Assembly: GCF_025961205.1 (NCBI RefSeq)
Contig: NZ_JAOQNH010000004.1
Coordinates: forward strand, 151,000 to 214,999
Length of the DNA: 64,000 bases
Source of the DNA: Azospirillum fermentarium
Lineage (GTDB): Bacteria; Pseudomonadota; Alphaproteobacteria; Azospirillales; Azospirillaceae
Direction of reading: 5' to 3'
Made by a program: the position numbers and the translations under genes. The notes below the pieces were generated by a model. The model saw only the letters and a program-made list of their open reading frames with translations. It ran no database searches and was not told the origin of the DNA. Positions within the stretch are counted from its first letter, which is position 1; the number at the start of each line of letters is the position of its first letter. Of this stretch, positions 18,750 through 26,780 are shown in pieces.

Positions 18750-19832
18750 ATGAAGCTGTCCGATATCGCCGCCGCCCTGAACGCCCGCGTGGAAGGGGAT
18801 GGAAACCTGGAGGTCACCCGCGCGGTCCATCCCGCCGAAGCCGAAGGACCGGGGGATCTGGCTCTTGCCATGGATAAGAAGCTGCTGCCGGTGCTTCACC
18901 AGAGCAAGGCGGTGGCGGCCGTGGTGACCGAGGCCGCGGCCATTCCCGACGGGCTGGCGGGGGTGATCCGGGTGCGCCGCGGGGCGACGGCCATGGCCGG
19001 GTTGATGGATGTGTTCGAAAAGCCGGTGCATGCCGAACCGGGGATCCATCCCCTGGCCTGGGTGGCACCCGATGCCGAGGTGGGGGAGGGGGTATCGGTC
19101 GCCCCCTTCGCCTATATCGGTCCGCGGGCCGTGATCGGGGCCGGTACCGTTGTGATGCCTCATGTGACGGTGGGGGCGGATGCCCGCATCGGCGCTTCCT
19201 GCCTCCTTCATCCCGGAGCGCGGATCGGTGAGCGGGTGGTCATGGGAGACCGCTGCATCATCCATCCCAACGCCGCGGTGGGGAACGACGGTTTCAGCTA
19301 TGTCACCCCCGAGCCGGGCAGCGTGGAAACCGCCAAGGCCACGGGGCAGATCGCCGGCTCCAACGCCATGATCCGGCGGGTGAACTCCATCGGTACCGTT
19401 ATCCTGGGTGACGAGGTGGAGGTGGGGGCCGGGACGACCATCGACCGCGGCACCGTCACCGCCACCCGTATCGGCGACGGCACCAAGATCGATAATCTCG
19501 TCCAGATCGGTCACAACTGCCAGATCGGCAGCAACTGCATGCTGTGCGGCCATACGGGCATCGCGGGCAGCGTTATCGTGGGCGACCGGGTGGTGATGGC
19601 CGGAAAGACCGGGGTGGCCGATCACGTGACCATCGGCAGCGATGCCATCCTGGCGGCTTCCGCCGGGGTGGGAACCGATATTCCGGCAAAGTCGATTTAC
19701 ATGGGCCTGCCGGCGGTGCCGCGGGCACAGTTCCTGGATCAGGTCCGCGGGCTGGGCCGGCTGAAGCGGCTGTTCGCCGATGTGGCCCAGCTCAAGGCGG
19801 CTCTGGGCGATAAGGCTCAAGGCGAAGGCTGA
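18750..19832 (+). CDS. LpxD-like UDP-3-O-acylglucosamine N-acyltransferase (paralogue)
   Basis: 360 residues. An N-terminal LpxD domain (KLSDIAAALNARVEG, then AEGPGDLALAMDKK) precedes a left-handed beta-helix of hexapeptide repeats. The helix carries the catalytic histidine segment QIGHNCQIGSN and the acyl-chain region MAGKTGVADHVTIG. LpxD transfers a 3-hydroxyacyl chain onto UDP-acylglucosamine in lipid A synthesis. The housekeeping lpxD normally sits in the bamA-lpxD-fabZ-lpxA cluster, which is absent here, so this is probably an accessory copy that acylates a UDP-amino sugar or alters lipid A. The 3' end overlaps the convergent ABC transporter gene by 16 bp. Confidence 0.85.
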   Translation: MKLSDIAAALNARVEGDGNLEVTRAVHPAEAEGPGDLALAMDKKLLPVLHQSKAVAAVVTEAAAIPDGLAGVIRVRRGATAMAGLMDVFEKPVHAEPGIHPLAWVAPDAEVGEGVSVAPFAYIGPRAVIGAGTVVMPHVTVGADARIGASCLLHPGARIGERVVMGDRCIIHPNAAVGNDGFSYVTPEPGSVETAKATGQIAGSNAMIRRVNSIGTVILGDEVEVGAGTTIDRGTVTATRIGDGTKIDNLVQIGHNCQIGSNCMLCGHTGIAGSVIVGDRVVMAGKTGVADHVTIGSDAILAASAGVGTDIPAKSIYMGLPAVPRAQFLDQVRGLGRLKRLFADVAQLKAALGDKAQGEG

Positions 19833-21583
19833 CGCGGGCCGGCCATCCCCAGAGCGGCCAGCCGGGGGCCAGCGGCAGCGCGGACATCATCCCACGTTCC
19901 CGCCGCGGTCAGGCGGCCGGCGTCGAGCATCAGCACATGATCGGCGGCCTGCACGGTGCTGGGGCGGTGCGCCACCACCAGCACCGTGCAGGAACCGCGC
20001 AGATTGGCCAGGGCCCGGGCAACGGCGGTCTCCGTTTCGCCGTCCAGCGATGCGGTCGCTTCATCCAACGCCAGAAAGGCCGGACGGTGCAGCCACGCAC
20101 GCGCCAGTGCCAGCCGCTGCCGCTCGCCGCCGGAAAAGCGCAGGCCGCGGTCCCCCGCAACCGTGTCCAGCCCCTGGGGCAGGGCGCGGACGAAATCGGC
20201 CGCCGCAACCGCCTCCAGCGCCGCCCACAGCGCGCCGTCATCGGCATCCGGGCAGGCAAGGCGAAGGTTGGCCCGCAGCGTGTCGTGAAACAGGAACGGA
20301 TCCTGGGGGCAGGCCGAGACGGACCGCCGCCATGCGCGGCGCACATCGGGTGACAGCCGGACACCATCGATGCTGATGTGACCGCCGTCAGGCGTGGTCA
20401 GGCCGAGAGCCAGATCGAGCAGGGTCGATTTGCCCGCCCCTGACGGGCCGATCAGCGCGGTTATCTTGCCCGCCGGGATCACCGCGTCGATATGGTCCAG
20501 CACCGGGGCGCCACGCTCGTGTCCCTGTTTTTCGTCATGGCGAACAACGACGCCGGAAAAGCGCATCTCCCTTTGCAGCGATGGGGAGGGGGTTCCGATT
20601 GCCGGCGGTTCGGCTGCTGCCCGGCAGGCGGCCAGGGTTTCGTCGTAGGTGGCCAGAGCCGCGGAGGCGCCGGCCAGGCGCCGCCAGTTGGAGAGGCAAC
20701 GCAGAGCCGCCTGTAAGAGGCGGCCATAAGCCAGCATCAATGTCAGCGCCTCCGCCAGCGGCAGGCGCAGAAGGAAGACGGCCATGGACAGCCCCCCCGC
20801 GGCCGCGGCCGCGGCGATGGTTTGCAGCACGGCGCGTTCGGTGGCATGGGCCCGCTCGTAAGCGCGCTGATTGCGACGTGCATCGGCAAAGCGCGACGAC
20901 AGTTTTTCTTCACGGGCGGCTTCGGCCGTGAAGATCTTGATCAGACGCAGCCCGGCAAGATTGTCGGCAAGGTCGGCCATGGCGGCCTTGTTCGCCTCTC
21001 CCAGTTGCCGTCCCAGCAGCCAGCTTCGCGCGTTCAGGTGGCGGGTCGCCGCGGCGGCCAGAACGACCATCACCAGCGCCGCTCCGGTCAGGGCAGGGGA
21101 CAGAAACAGGGCCGCCGCCGCCAGAAACGGTATCGCCAGCAGCGCGCCCGTCAGATTGCCCAGGGCCGTGACGGCCATATGGATACGGCCGATTTCACCG
21201 GTCATCGCCTGCTGCAGGTCGGCGGAGCGCCGCTTGCGGAAGGCGTTCCATTCCATTGCCAGGATCGCCGCGTGCAGATCGGCGCGCAGGCGGTCAAGGA
21301 AATCCAGGGTCAGGGCCTGCGCCGCGCGGTGACGGGTCTGCCCGATGTGCGCCGCAACGCCGGCCAGAAGGACGTAGCCGGTCAAGACCAGGGCAAAGAT
21401 CCATGGGTCCGGCGGTGCCTCTCCCCTGTTACCGATGCCCAGAAGCTTGAGCAAGGGAACCAGGGCCAGCACGCCGATGCCTTCGGTTACGCCGGCGACG
21501 GCATTCAGCACCACGGCGCCGATAGCACGGCGGCGGCCCAGGGCGGCCAGGCGGCGGGGAAGGTCGAGGGCGTGGTGTCGCAT
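19817..21583 (-). CDS. ABC exporter, permease-ATPase fusion (lasso peptide exporter D)
   Basis: 588 residues from ATG 21583, which starts 4 bp after the upstream stop. The N-terminal half (about residues 20-300) holds hydrophobic transmembrane segments. The ATPase domain follows, with Walker A GPSGAGKST (379-387), signature FSGGERQR (483-490) and Walker B FLALDEAT (503-510). Half-size exporters of this type secrete lasso peptides and provide immunity. Its place in the same transcript as an HprK-like gene, in a cluster with B1, B2 and C, makes it the likely D protein. A lipid or glycan substrate is the alternative, given the polysaccharide genes around. Confidence 0.8.
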   Translation of the reverse strand: MRHHALDLPRRLAALGRRRAIGAVVLNAVAGVTEGIGVLALVPLLKLLGIGNRGEAPPDPWIFALVLTGYVLLAGVAAHIGQTRHRAAQALTLDFLDRLRADLHAAILAMEWNAFRKRRSADLQQAMTGEIGRIHMAVTALGNLTGALLAIPFLAAAALFLSPALTGAALVMVVLAAAATRHLNARSWLLGRQLGEANKAAMADLADNLAGLRLIKIFTAEAAREEKLSSRFADARRNQRAYERAHATERAVLQTIAAAAAAGGLSMAVFLLRLPLAEALTLMLAYGRLLQAALRCLSNWRRLAGASAALATYDETLAACRAAAEPPAIGTPSPSLQREMRFSGVVVRHDEKQGHERGAPVLDHIDAVIPAGKITALIGPSGAGKSTLLDLALGLTTPDGGHISIDGVRLSPDVRRAWRRSVSACPQDPFLFHDTLRANLRLACPDADDGALWAALEAVAAADFVRALPQGLDTVAGDRGLRFSGGERQRLALARAWLHRPAFLALDEATASLDGETETAVARALANLRGSCTVLVVAHRPSTVQAADHVLMLDAGRLTAAGTWDDVRAAAGPRLAALGMAGPRQPSP

Positions 21584-21587
21584 CGCG

Positions 21588-22571
21588 TCAGGTGGCGGAT
21601 CGGGGGGGGCACGCCTGTTCCCCGCCCTGCCGGGCCGCCGCGGCCAGCAGATCGGCTTGCGCGGGCACGTGATCAAGATTGGGGGGGAAGCGGAACTCCG
21701 TTATTGTCAGGAGCGACGACAGGCGTGCGATCGCATCGAGGCGGGACGGATTCCCCGGCAGTGTCCGTGCGATATCGAGGAGACACACCAGATTCGCCAC
21801 CGTCTCGAATTTCTGCAGCCGCCCAAGGGACGATGCGCTCCGGCTTGGCGTGGTGGCGCCGAACGCTTTTCGGATGACCGCCAGGCCGGACGGTGGCTTG
21901 GGGGCTGGGTCGAACCATGGCGTGGCATCGATCCGGAACCGCCCGCCCGGTCCCGGTGCCGCGGTGGGAGGGGGCTCCATATCCAGCGCGGCCAGTGAAT
22001 CCGGCCATAACGACACATCGGGGAAGGAGGGCCAGATCAGGGGGGCAGCCGGATCCGTGGTGTCGAGAGCGCACATCGCATCGGCCATCAGGGTATGCCC
22101 CCGTTGGGCCAATGCCGCCGTCATCGTGCTTTTCCCATACGCCGGGCCGCTGCCCAGCAGCACGGCCCGGCCATCGACCGCGATACAGGCGGTGTTGAGC
22201 GGTATCAGGTTCCACAGATGACAGGCAAAGGCGAGCGGAGTTCCGCGCAAAAAGGTCAGGATCCGCTCCAGCGCCGTTTCCGGGTGGGGATCGATTACGA
22301 TGCGGCTGTGCCCATCCACCAGATAGCGGGCGATGCCCGGCACACGATGGAGACAGCGGTTCCCGGCCCCGATCTCGGTCAGCGGACGGCGTATGAGCGG
22401 GCGGTCCAGCGCCTCGGGCACGGGGCCGAACGTGATCGCGACGGCGCGGGAAGCATCATCAGGGGAGGCCGGCCAAAAACCCGGGCAGGGAAATTCCGCC
22501 ATCAGCGTCAGGCCAAGAGCGCGGTAGCGGTAATGCACGCCGGATGTCTCCACGAAATCTGAGGCGGCCAT
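21588..22571 (-). CDS. HprK-like protein with degenerate kinase motifs
   Basis: 327 residues with the fold pattern of the HPr-kinase C-terminal domain used as a tailoring kinase in lasso clusters. Compared with the neighbour at 22691, three key sites are changed. The conserved His in PLHASSV is Asn126 in PLNTACI. The Walker A loop reads GSGPAYGKST (140-149), in which spacing to the first Gly is irregular. The SDD pair is replaced by A163-D164-A165. It may be a pseudokinase or a substrate-binding partner. It is co-directional with the exporter gene and starts 119 bp from the divergent active-looking kinase. Confidence 0.65.
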   Translation of the reverse strand: MAASDFVETSGVHYRYRALGLTLMAEFPCPGFWPASPDDASRAVAITFGPVPEALDRPLIRRPLTEIGAGNRCLHRVPGIARYLVDGHSRIVIDPHPETALERILTFLRGTPLAFACHLWNLIPLNTACIAVDGRAVLLGSGPAYGKSTMTAALAQRGHTLMADAMCALDTTDPAAPLIWPSFPDVSLWPDSLAALDMEPPPTAAPGPGGRFRIDATPWFDPAPKPPSGLAVIRKAFGATTPSRSASSLGRLQKFETVANLVCLLDIARTLPGNPSRLDAIARLSSLLTITEFRFPPNLDHVPAQADLLAAAARQGGEQACPPRSAT

Positions 22572-22579
22572 CCTGACCC

Positions 22580-22596
22580 AACCCTTTGACAGGGTT
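22580..22596. promoter_or_regulatory. Inverted repeat in the divergent kinase spacer
   Basis: Perfect 6-bp arms AACCCT and AGGGTT around TTGAC, in the 119-bp spacer between two divergent HprK-like genes. It lies 9 bp from the leftward start codon, so it could be an operator or a hairpin in that gene's leader. Confidence 0.35.
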
Positions 22597-22690
22597 CAAG
22601 GGACAGCGGCCACACGCCGCGGATTTCCATCCGTGGTCTTGAGGGGCGCGACTATAGTGTGGTCCGCTCAAAAACGATGGAGACCGGTGC

Positions 22691-23587
22691 GTGCGCAATT
22701 TCTGGTATTATGGATTGAGGCTGCGGACCGATCTTGCACTGGTGGGGCTGCCCCTCTGTTCGGAAACGGATGGTGCGGCCGACCTTGATCTGCGCCTGGG
22801 CCATGTGCCGGAACCGTCGGGCAATCCCGGCGCACGGTTTTCATTCCATGACGACGGCGCCGTGCTGGTGACGGTGCCGGGGGCTTTCCGTCTGATGGCG
22901 TCGGGCGGGCGCCGGATGACAATCACCCTGGCGAACCCGGAACCGCCGGTGGAGGCGCTGGAAACCTGTCTGCTTTCAGCCGTCGCGGGCGTCGTTCTGC
23001 ACCAGCGGGGTGCATTTCCCCTTCACGCCAGTTCGGTGATGGTGGGAGGGCGGGCCATTGCCTTTACCGGCCCGTCGGGCAGCGGCAAGTCGACTCTGGC
23101 AGGGGCGTTGGTCCGGCATGGCTACCCGTTGCTCAGCGACGATATCACGGTCGTGCGGTTCGATGCGGATGGCACGCCCATGGCAATTCCGGGCTCGCCC
23201 CATCTGCGGCTGATGGCCGAGGCGGCGGAAACGCTTGGGATCGATGGGGCCGGGCTGCGGCCAACCGGCTGGGCCAAGGGCAGAAAGAAGGTCTGGCGCC
23301 GGCCGCCCGAGGCGTTGGAGCCTGTGCCTCTGCGCGCCATCGTCCGCATCGAGGGGGTTCCGGGCGCCACCGCGGCCACGCTGACCCGGCTGTCCGGTGC
23401 AAACGGCGTTCTGCCGTTGCCGGCCCTGGTCTACCGGGTGCCGCTCGGGTGCCGGCTTGGCCGGGGTGATGCCCTGGTTCAGACCGCCCTGCAGATCGCG
23501 GCGCGGGTGCCGATCTTCCGTCTGGCCCGCCCCGATGCCCTGGACCGGCTTGCCGAGATCGTGGAACTGGTCACGGCCACGCTGTGA
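22691..23587 (+). CDS. HprK-like serine kinase (lasso peptide tailoring kinase)
   Basis: 298 residues from a GTG start with GGAG 8 bp upstream. The C-terminal half matches the HPr-kinase fold: H112 in PLHASSV, Walker A GPSGSGKST (127-135), and S149-D150-D151 at the Mg/catalytic site. No HPr, PTS or carbon-control gene is nearby, so an HPr role is unlikely. In lasso clusters of the paeninodin type, a kinase of this family phosphorylates the C-terminal Ser of the precursor, and the precursor at 26781 does end in Ser-Ser. The kinase is expressed divergently from the exporter and is 21 bp from the end of the convergent PqqD-like gene. Confidence 0.8.
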   Translation: MRNFWYYGLRLRTDLALVGLPLCSETDGAADLDLRLGHVPEPSGNPGARFSFHDDGAVLVTVPGAFRLMASGGRRMTITLANPEPPVEALETCLLSAVAGVVLHQRGAFPLHASSVMVGGRAIAFTGPSGSGKSTLAGALVRHGYPLLSDDITVVRFDADGTPMAIPGSPHLRLMAEAAETLGIDGAGLRPTGWAKGRKKVWRRPPEALEPVPLRAIVRIEGVPGATAATLTRLSGANGVLPLPALVYRVPLGCRLGRGDALVQTALQIAARVPIFRLARPDALDRLAEIVELVTATL

Positions 23588-23608
23588 CACGCAGCCGTCC
23601 GAACCGTT

Positions 23609-23911
23609 TCAGCCGGCCCGGATCAGGCCCGCGTTCACCAGACGGTTCAGGAAGTCGAGAGTCTCTGCGGTGATCTGTTCCAGATCGCCGTCATAAGCAC
23701 CGGCAAGGTCGCGGCACAGATCGGAGGCACGCATGGGCTTTTCCAACCGGAGCCAGATGTCGCGCGCTGTCGTGGCCAGCCCGTAATAGCTGCCGCGTTC
23801 GACGCTCATCAGCACGGTTTCGCCATCGATTTCCGTGCTCAGGATATCAGGCTTGCGGGTCAGCAGGCTGTCGGGTGTGACGGCCGGAATGGGCGTGGGC
23901 ATGGCTGGCAC
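23609..23911 (-). CDS. PqqD-like RiPP recognition protein (lasso B1)
   Basis: 100 residues, a complete PqqD family domain. A winged-helix fold is expected from LLTRKPDILSTEIDGETVLMSVERG, the conserved turn YYGLATTARDIWLRLEKP, and the terminal helices TAETLDFLNRLVNAGLI. Such proteins bind the leader of a ribosomal peptide precursor and present it to the protease and cyclase. The predicted precursor carries the W-x-x-P-x-L leader motif that B1 proteins recognise (residues 22-27). Start could be Met1 or Met4. The gene lies head to head with the collar-protein genes across an AT-rich spacer. Confidence 0.85.
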   Translation of the reverse strand: MPAMPTPIPAVTPDSLLTRKPDILSTEIDGETVLMSVERGSYYGLATTARDIWLRLEKPMRASDLCRDLAGAYDGDLEQITAETLDFLNRLVNAGLIRAG

Positions 23912-24252
23912 GGGCGTCGGTGAGTGAGCCTAATCCTTTACGCCCCGGAACCAGGATGATCAAGCGGCATGACGGCCAAGAGTGCCGCGCCGTGGCGTGC
24001 CGAGTCACCTCCATATTATTATCTGAATAAATAACAAATTGCACATTGCATTCATAAGAATTCAATAACAACACTCATACGAGTGCATTCGCAGCGCACC
24101 ATCAATGCGATTTCCATACATATGAATTCAAGTAGATAAAATTCTATTTTTTTGATTGACGGCATACGGAGGCAACCCGTCATTTGGTCCTGTCTAGCCT
24201 TCTTGGATTGCTTAAAGGGCGGCCAGTCGTCGGATTTTTGTAGGAGAAAATT
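23912..24252. other. AT-rich divergent spacer
   Basis: 341 bp between B1 and the first collar gene, visibly richer in A/T than the rest of the window, especially 24010-24160. It includes an inverted repeat CACTC-ATAC-GAGTG (24072-24085), two GAATTCAA-like stretches (24058, 24123) and a good ribosome site AGGAGA before ATG 24253. Promoters for both directions are expected here, but none stands out clearly. Confidence 0.5.
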
Positions 24253-24792
24253 ATGGCAGAACCTTTTCTTGGCGAAATCCGGGTTTTTTCTTTTGGGAAA
24301 ATCCCTTCGGGTTGGTTGCCATGCGATGGCAGGACGTTGCAGGTAGCGCAGTATCAGGCTCTGTACAGTCTTCTTGGCAACACTTTTGGCGGTACCGGCC
24401 CGTCAACGTTCAATCTGCCGGACCTGCGCGGGCGCACGCCGGTGTGCATGTCCTTCACCCCGCCGGTGGCCTATCAGCAGGGCAATACCGGTGGTACCGA
24501 GGCGGTGGTGCTGAACGGGACGCAGGTGCCGGGACACGTCCACCCGGTGAATGTTTACAAGGAAGATGGCGCTGCGATTGCGCTGACGAATAATTTTCTT
24601 GCCAAAAACAAAGGCCCGAGCGGGGTTACCCCCTTCAATGTGTACGCTTCCTACGATGCATCGAAAGCGGTTGCGTTGAATAGTGCCACTATTCAGCCGG
24701 CCGGTGGTAATGGCGGCCATGAAAACCGTCAGCCCAGCCTTGCGCTGTCGTACTGCATAGCCGTGTCCGGCAACTACCCGACGCGGCCTTAA
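24253..24792 (+). CDS. Phage-tail-collar domain protein 1 (MdpB-like)
   Basis: 179 residues with the tail collar domain near the N-terminus: GEIRVFSFGKIPSGW, then CDGRTLQ, then YSLLGNTFGGTGPSTFNLPDLRGRTPV. The distal part ends ENRQPSLALSYCIAV, a conserved closing motif. These microcystin-dependent-protein-like collar proteins occur in bacteria as tandem sets outside prophages. Their function is unknown, and tail-fibre origin suggests trimeric fibres or adhesins. No signal peptide is visible. A strong ribosome site AGGAGA precedes the ATG. First of three related genes in a row. Confidence 0.85.
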   Translation: MAEPFLGEIRVFSFGKIPSGWLPCDGRTLQVAQYQALYSLLGNTFGGTGPSTFNLPDLRGRTPVCMSFTPPVAYQQGNTGGTEAVVLNGTQVPGHVHPVNVYKEDGAAIALTNNFLAKNKGPSGVTPFNVYASYDASKAVALNSATIQPAGGNGGHENRQPSLALSYCIAVSGNYPTRP

Positions 24793-24825
24793 GCGGCACT
24801 GATTTTCTATTCGGAGGAGAGCCCG

Positions 24826-25389
24826 ATGACCGATGCTTTTGTCGGTGAAATTCGTTTGACCGTCTTGGAGTATGCTCCCCAGGATTGGGTTATTTGTGAT
24901 GGCAGATTGCTGACCATCTCTGGAAATGAAGCGCTGTTTTCTTTGATATCAACCACTTATGGTGGTGATGGCAAAACGAACTTCGCTGTTCCGGATTTGC
25001 GCGGACGCCTGCCGTTGGGTGTCAACAGCGACAGCGCGGCCACGTCCCACTATGCTCTGGGTACCAAAGCCGGCCTGGAAGCCGTGACGGTGACCGAGGC
25101 GACCTACCCCGCCCATACCCATACTTTCAGTGCCCTCAATGCCCCGGCGACCAGCCTTAGCCCATCGTCAGACGGTGTGACCGATACCAAGAACATGGCT
25201 CTGGCCGATGTCGGTAGCGCCAATTACCTGTACGCCTTTAGCGGGGCGGCCGGGAGCGCGGTACAGAATTTGGATGCCGCTACGATCGGCCAAGCTGTGG
25301 GCGGAGGTCAAGCTCATTCAAATATCATGGAAGTCATGGGGCTGACTTACATGATTTGTACCTCCGGACTTTATCCGGCTAACAATTAA
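24826..25389 (+). CDS. Phage-tail-collar domain protein 2 (MdpB-like)
   Basis: 187 residues, paralogue of its two neighbours. The collar domain shows GEIRLTVLEYAPQDW, CDGRLLTI, LFSLISTTYGGDGKTNFAVPDLRGRLPLG and a closing MEVMGLTYMICT. The middle region, rich in Ala, Thr and Ser, differs from the other copies, as expected if it forms the variable tip or shaft. AGGAG lies just upstream of ATG 24826. The first part of the gene is less GC-rich than surrounding housekeeping-like genes, which fits acquisition by transfer. Role unknown. Confidence 0.85.
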   Translation: MTDAFVGEIRLTVLEYAPQDWVICDGRLLTISGNEALFSLISTTYGGDGKTNFAVPDLRGRLPLGVNSDSAATSHYALGTKAGLEAVTVTEATYPAHTHTFSALNAPATSLSPSSDGVTDTKNMALADVGSANYLYAFSGAAGSAVQNLDAATIGQAVGGGQAHSNIMEVMGLTYMICTSGLYPANN

Positions 25390-25401
25390 TAGGGGTGGGA
25401 A

Positions 25402-25971
25402 ATGGATCCCTTTATTGGTGAAATCCGCCTTTTGCCGTATACGTTTAGTCCTCAGGACTGGTATCCGTGCGACGGTAGGCTGCTTGCGCCTCAGATATAC
25501 CAAGCTTTGTTTTCCTTGATTGGAAATCGCTTTGGTGGTGACGGGAAGACCTCCTTCGCTCTTCCCAATCTGTCCAACCAGGCGGTCCTCGGCGCTGGAC
25601 AGGGCGCCGGTCTGGCCAACGTCTACGCGTTCGGGAAAAAGACGGGGGCAAGCGGCGTCACGCTGACTGCCGCCACCGTTCCGTCGCACGCGCACACCTT
25701 TCAGGGCTTGGCTGTGACGCCAAGCGCGGCCACCGCTACTCCCACGCCCCAGGCCACCGCTCAACTTACGCGAGCGACGGTCGTCGCGACCAATAAGCTG
25801 ACGCAGCTCTATTCCACCGCAGCCGCAGCCGATGCGACCCTGCATCCGGCGGTGATCGGCCCGGGCCCGACCAGCCAGGGGATTGCGGCGCCCCACGAAA
25901 ACCGTCAGCCGTTCCTGGCTTTGCGTTTCTGTATCTGTGTTCAGAACGGCATTTATCCGGTCCGTCCGTAA
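25402..25971 (+). CDS. Phage-tail-collar domain protein 3 (MdpB-like)
   Basis: 189 residues, third tandem collar protein, 12 bp after the second. GEIRLLPYTFSPQDW, CDGRLLAPQIYQALFSLIGNRFGGDGKTSFALPNL and the C-terminal HENRQPFLALRFCICVQ define the family. The middle (VTLTAATVPSHAHTFQGLAVT) carries the conserved His-rich HAHTF segment also seen in copy 2. It is followed 3 bp later by the GNAT gene, so the four genes form a transcription unit. No capsid, terminase or integrase gene is present, so this is not a prophage. Confidence 0.85.
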   Translation: MDPFIGEIRLLPYTFSPQDWYPCDGRLLAPQIYQALFSLIGNRFGGDGKTSFALPNLSNQAVLGAGQGAGLANVYAFGKKTGASGVTLTAATVPSHAHTFQGLAVTPSAATATPTPQATAQLTRATVVATNKLTQLYSTAAAADATLHPAVIGPGPTSQGIAAPHENRQPFLALRFCICVQNGIYPVRP

Positions 25972-25974
25972 CTC

Positions 25975-26532
25975 ATGGGCGCGCCGATGGTGACAGCAAC
26001 GGCCTTGGGCCCCGATGCCCCTCCCCCGGTACCGGCCGTACCGAAATACCTGGGGATAAAGCTGCGGCCCGAAACCGATGGCGATGAGCCCTTTTTGCGC
26101 GTCCTGTACCGATCGACCCGGCACGACGAAATGCGTCGTGCCGGGTTCGATCCCGTTGCCATGCAGCCCTTCCTCGATTCCCAGTTCGATTTGCAGCGGC
26201 GGCATTATCGTCTTCACTATGCCCTGGGCGGCTCCTTCAGCATCCTGGTCTGCCGGCGCAAGCGTGAGCCGGTGGGCCGGCTGTACACCCATGAAAGCCC
26301 GGGCGACCTGCGTGTGGTCGATCTCAGCCTGATGCCCGGCTGGCAGGGCCGGGGCTTGGGAACCGGCCTGCTGACGGCGTTGCAGGCCCTGGCGGCCCAG
26401 CGGACGGGCCGGCTCAGCCTGCACGTCGATCCGGCGAACAGGGCGGCCGGTCTTTACAAGCGCTTGGGATTCCGCATCGTTGATGACACCGGCATGTCCT
26501 GGCGCATGGAGTGGTGCCCCAGCCGGGACTAG
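25975..26532 (+). CDS. GNAT-family N-acetyltransferase
   Basis: 185 residues. Acetyl-CoA motif A is visible as LMPGWQGRGLGTGLLTALQALA, followed by LHVDPANRAAGLYKRLGFRIV, the usual motif B. The enzyme would acetylate an amine in the cytoplasm. It is tightly linked to the collar genes (3 bp) and lies 248 bp before the lasso precursor, so it could act on either partner. The predicted core peptide has two lysines, and an acetylated lasso peptide made with a GNAT is known (albusnodin). Which target applies here is undecided. Start could also be Met5. Confidence 0.8.
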   Translation: MGAPMVTATALGPDAPPPVPAVPKYLGIKLRPETDGDEPFLRVLYRSTRHDEMRRAGFDPVAMQPFLDSQFDLQRRHYRLHYALGGSFSILVCRRKREPVGRLYTHESPGDLRVVDLSLMPGWQGRGLGTGLLTALQALAAQRTGRLSLHVDPANRAAGLYKRLGFRIVDDTGMSWRMEWCPSRD

Positions 26533-26712
26533 GCAGCCCGCGGCGTGCGCTTGCGAAGGATCGGCGGCGGCCGTACAGTTCTTTGCCGGTTTCCTGCGGG
26601 CGTTTCACGGGTGCAGAAGAGGTTCCGGGGCAACACCCGTCATGGCGCCGGCACCGTGGAGCGGCATAAATCCTTACCGGAACCCTTCCATCCCTATATT
26701 TACCATTTTTCC

Positions 26713-26741
26713 TTGCCGCGTGTTGACTGCGTGATTATGCT
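26713..26741 (+). promoter_or_regulatory. Candidate promoter of the lasso precursor gene
   Basis: TTGCCG (26713-26718), a 17-bp spacer, and TATGCT (26736-26741) resemble a sigma-70 promoter. It would give a leader of about 33 nt ahead of ATG 26781, which has GAAGG 7 bp upstream. Fit is moderate only. Confidence 0.35.
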
Positions 26742-26780
26742 CTTTCATCCGTGTGATCACTGGGGAAAGAAGGCGTGTTC

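Noticed and set aside
22691..23587. HPr kinase of carbon-catabolite control
   Set aside because: No HPr or PTS gene is near, and the context is a lasso cluster. N-terminal half does not resemble HprK.
23847..24074. 75-codon - strand frame overlapping the PqqD-like gene start
   Set aside because: Overlaps the PqqD-like gene and has no precursor motif, with poor composition.
24253..25971. Prophage or tail-fibre module
   Set aside because: Only collar-domain proteins are present. No capsid, terminase, portal, lysis or integrase gene is seen.
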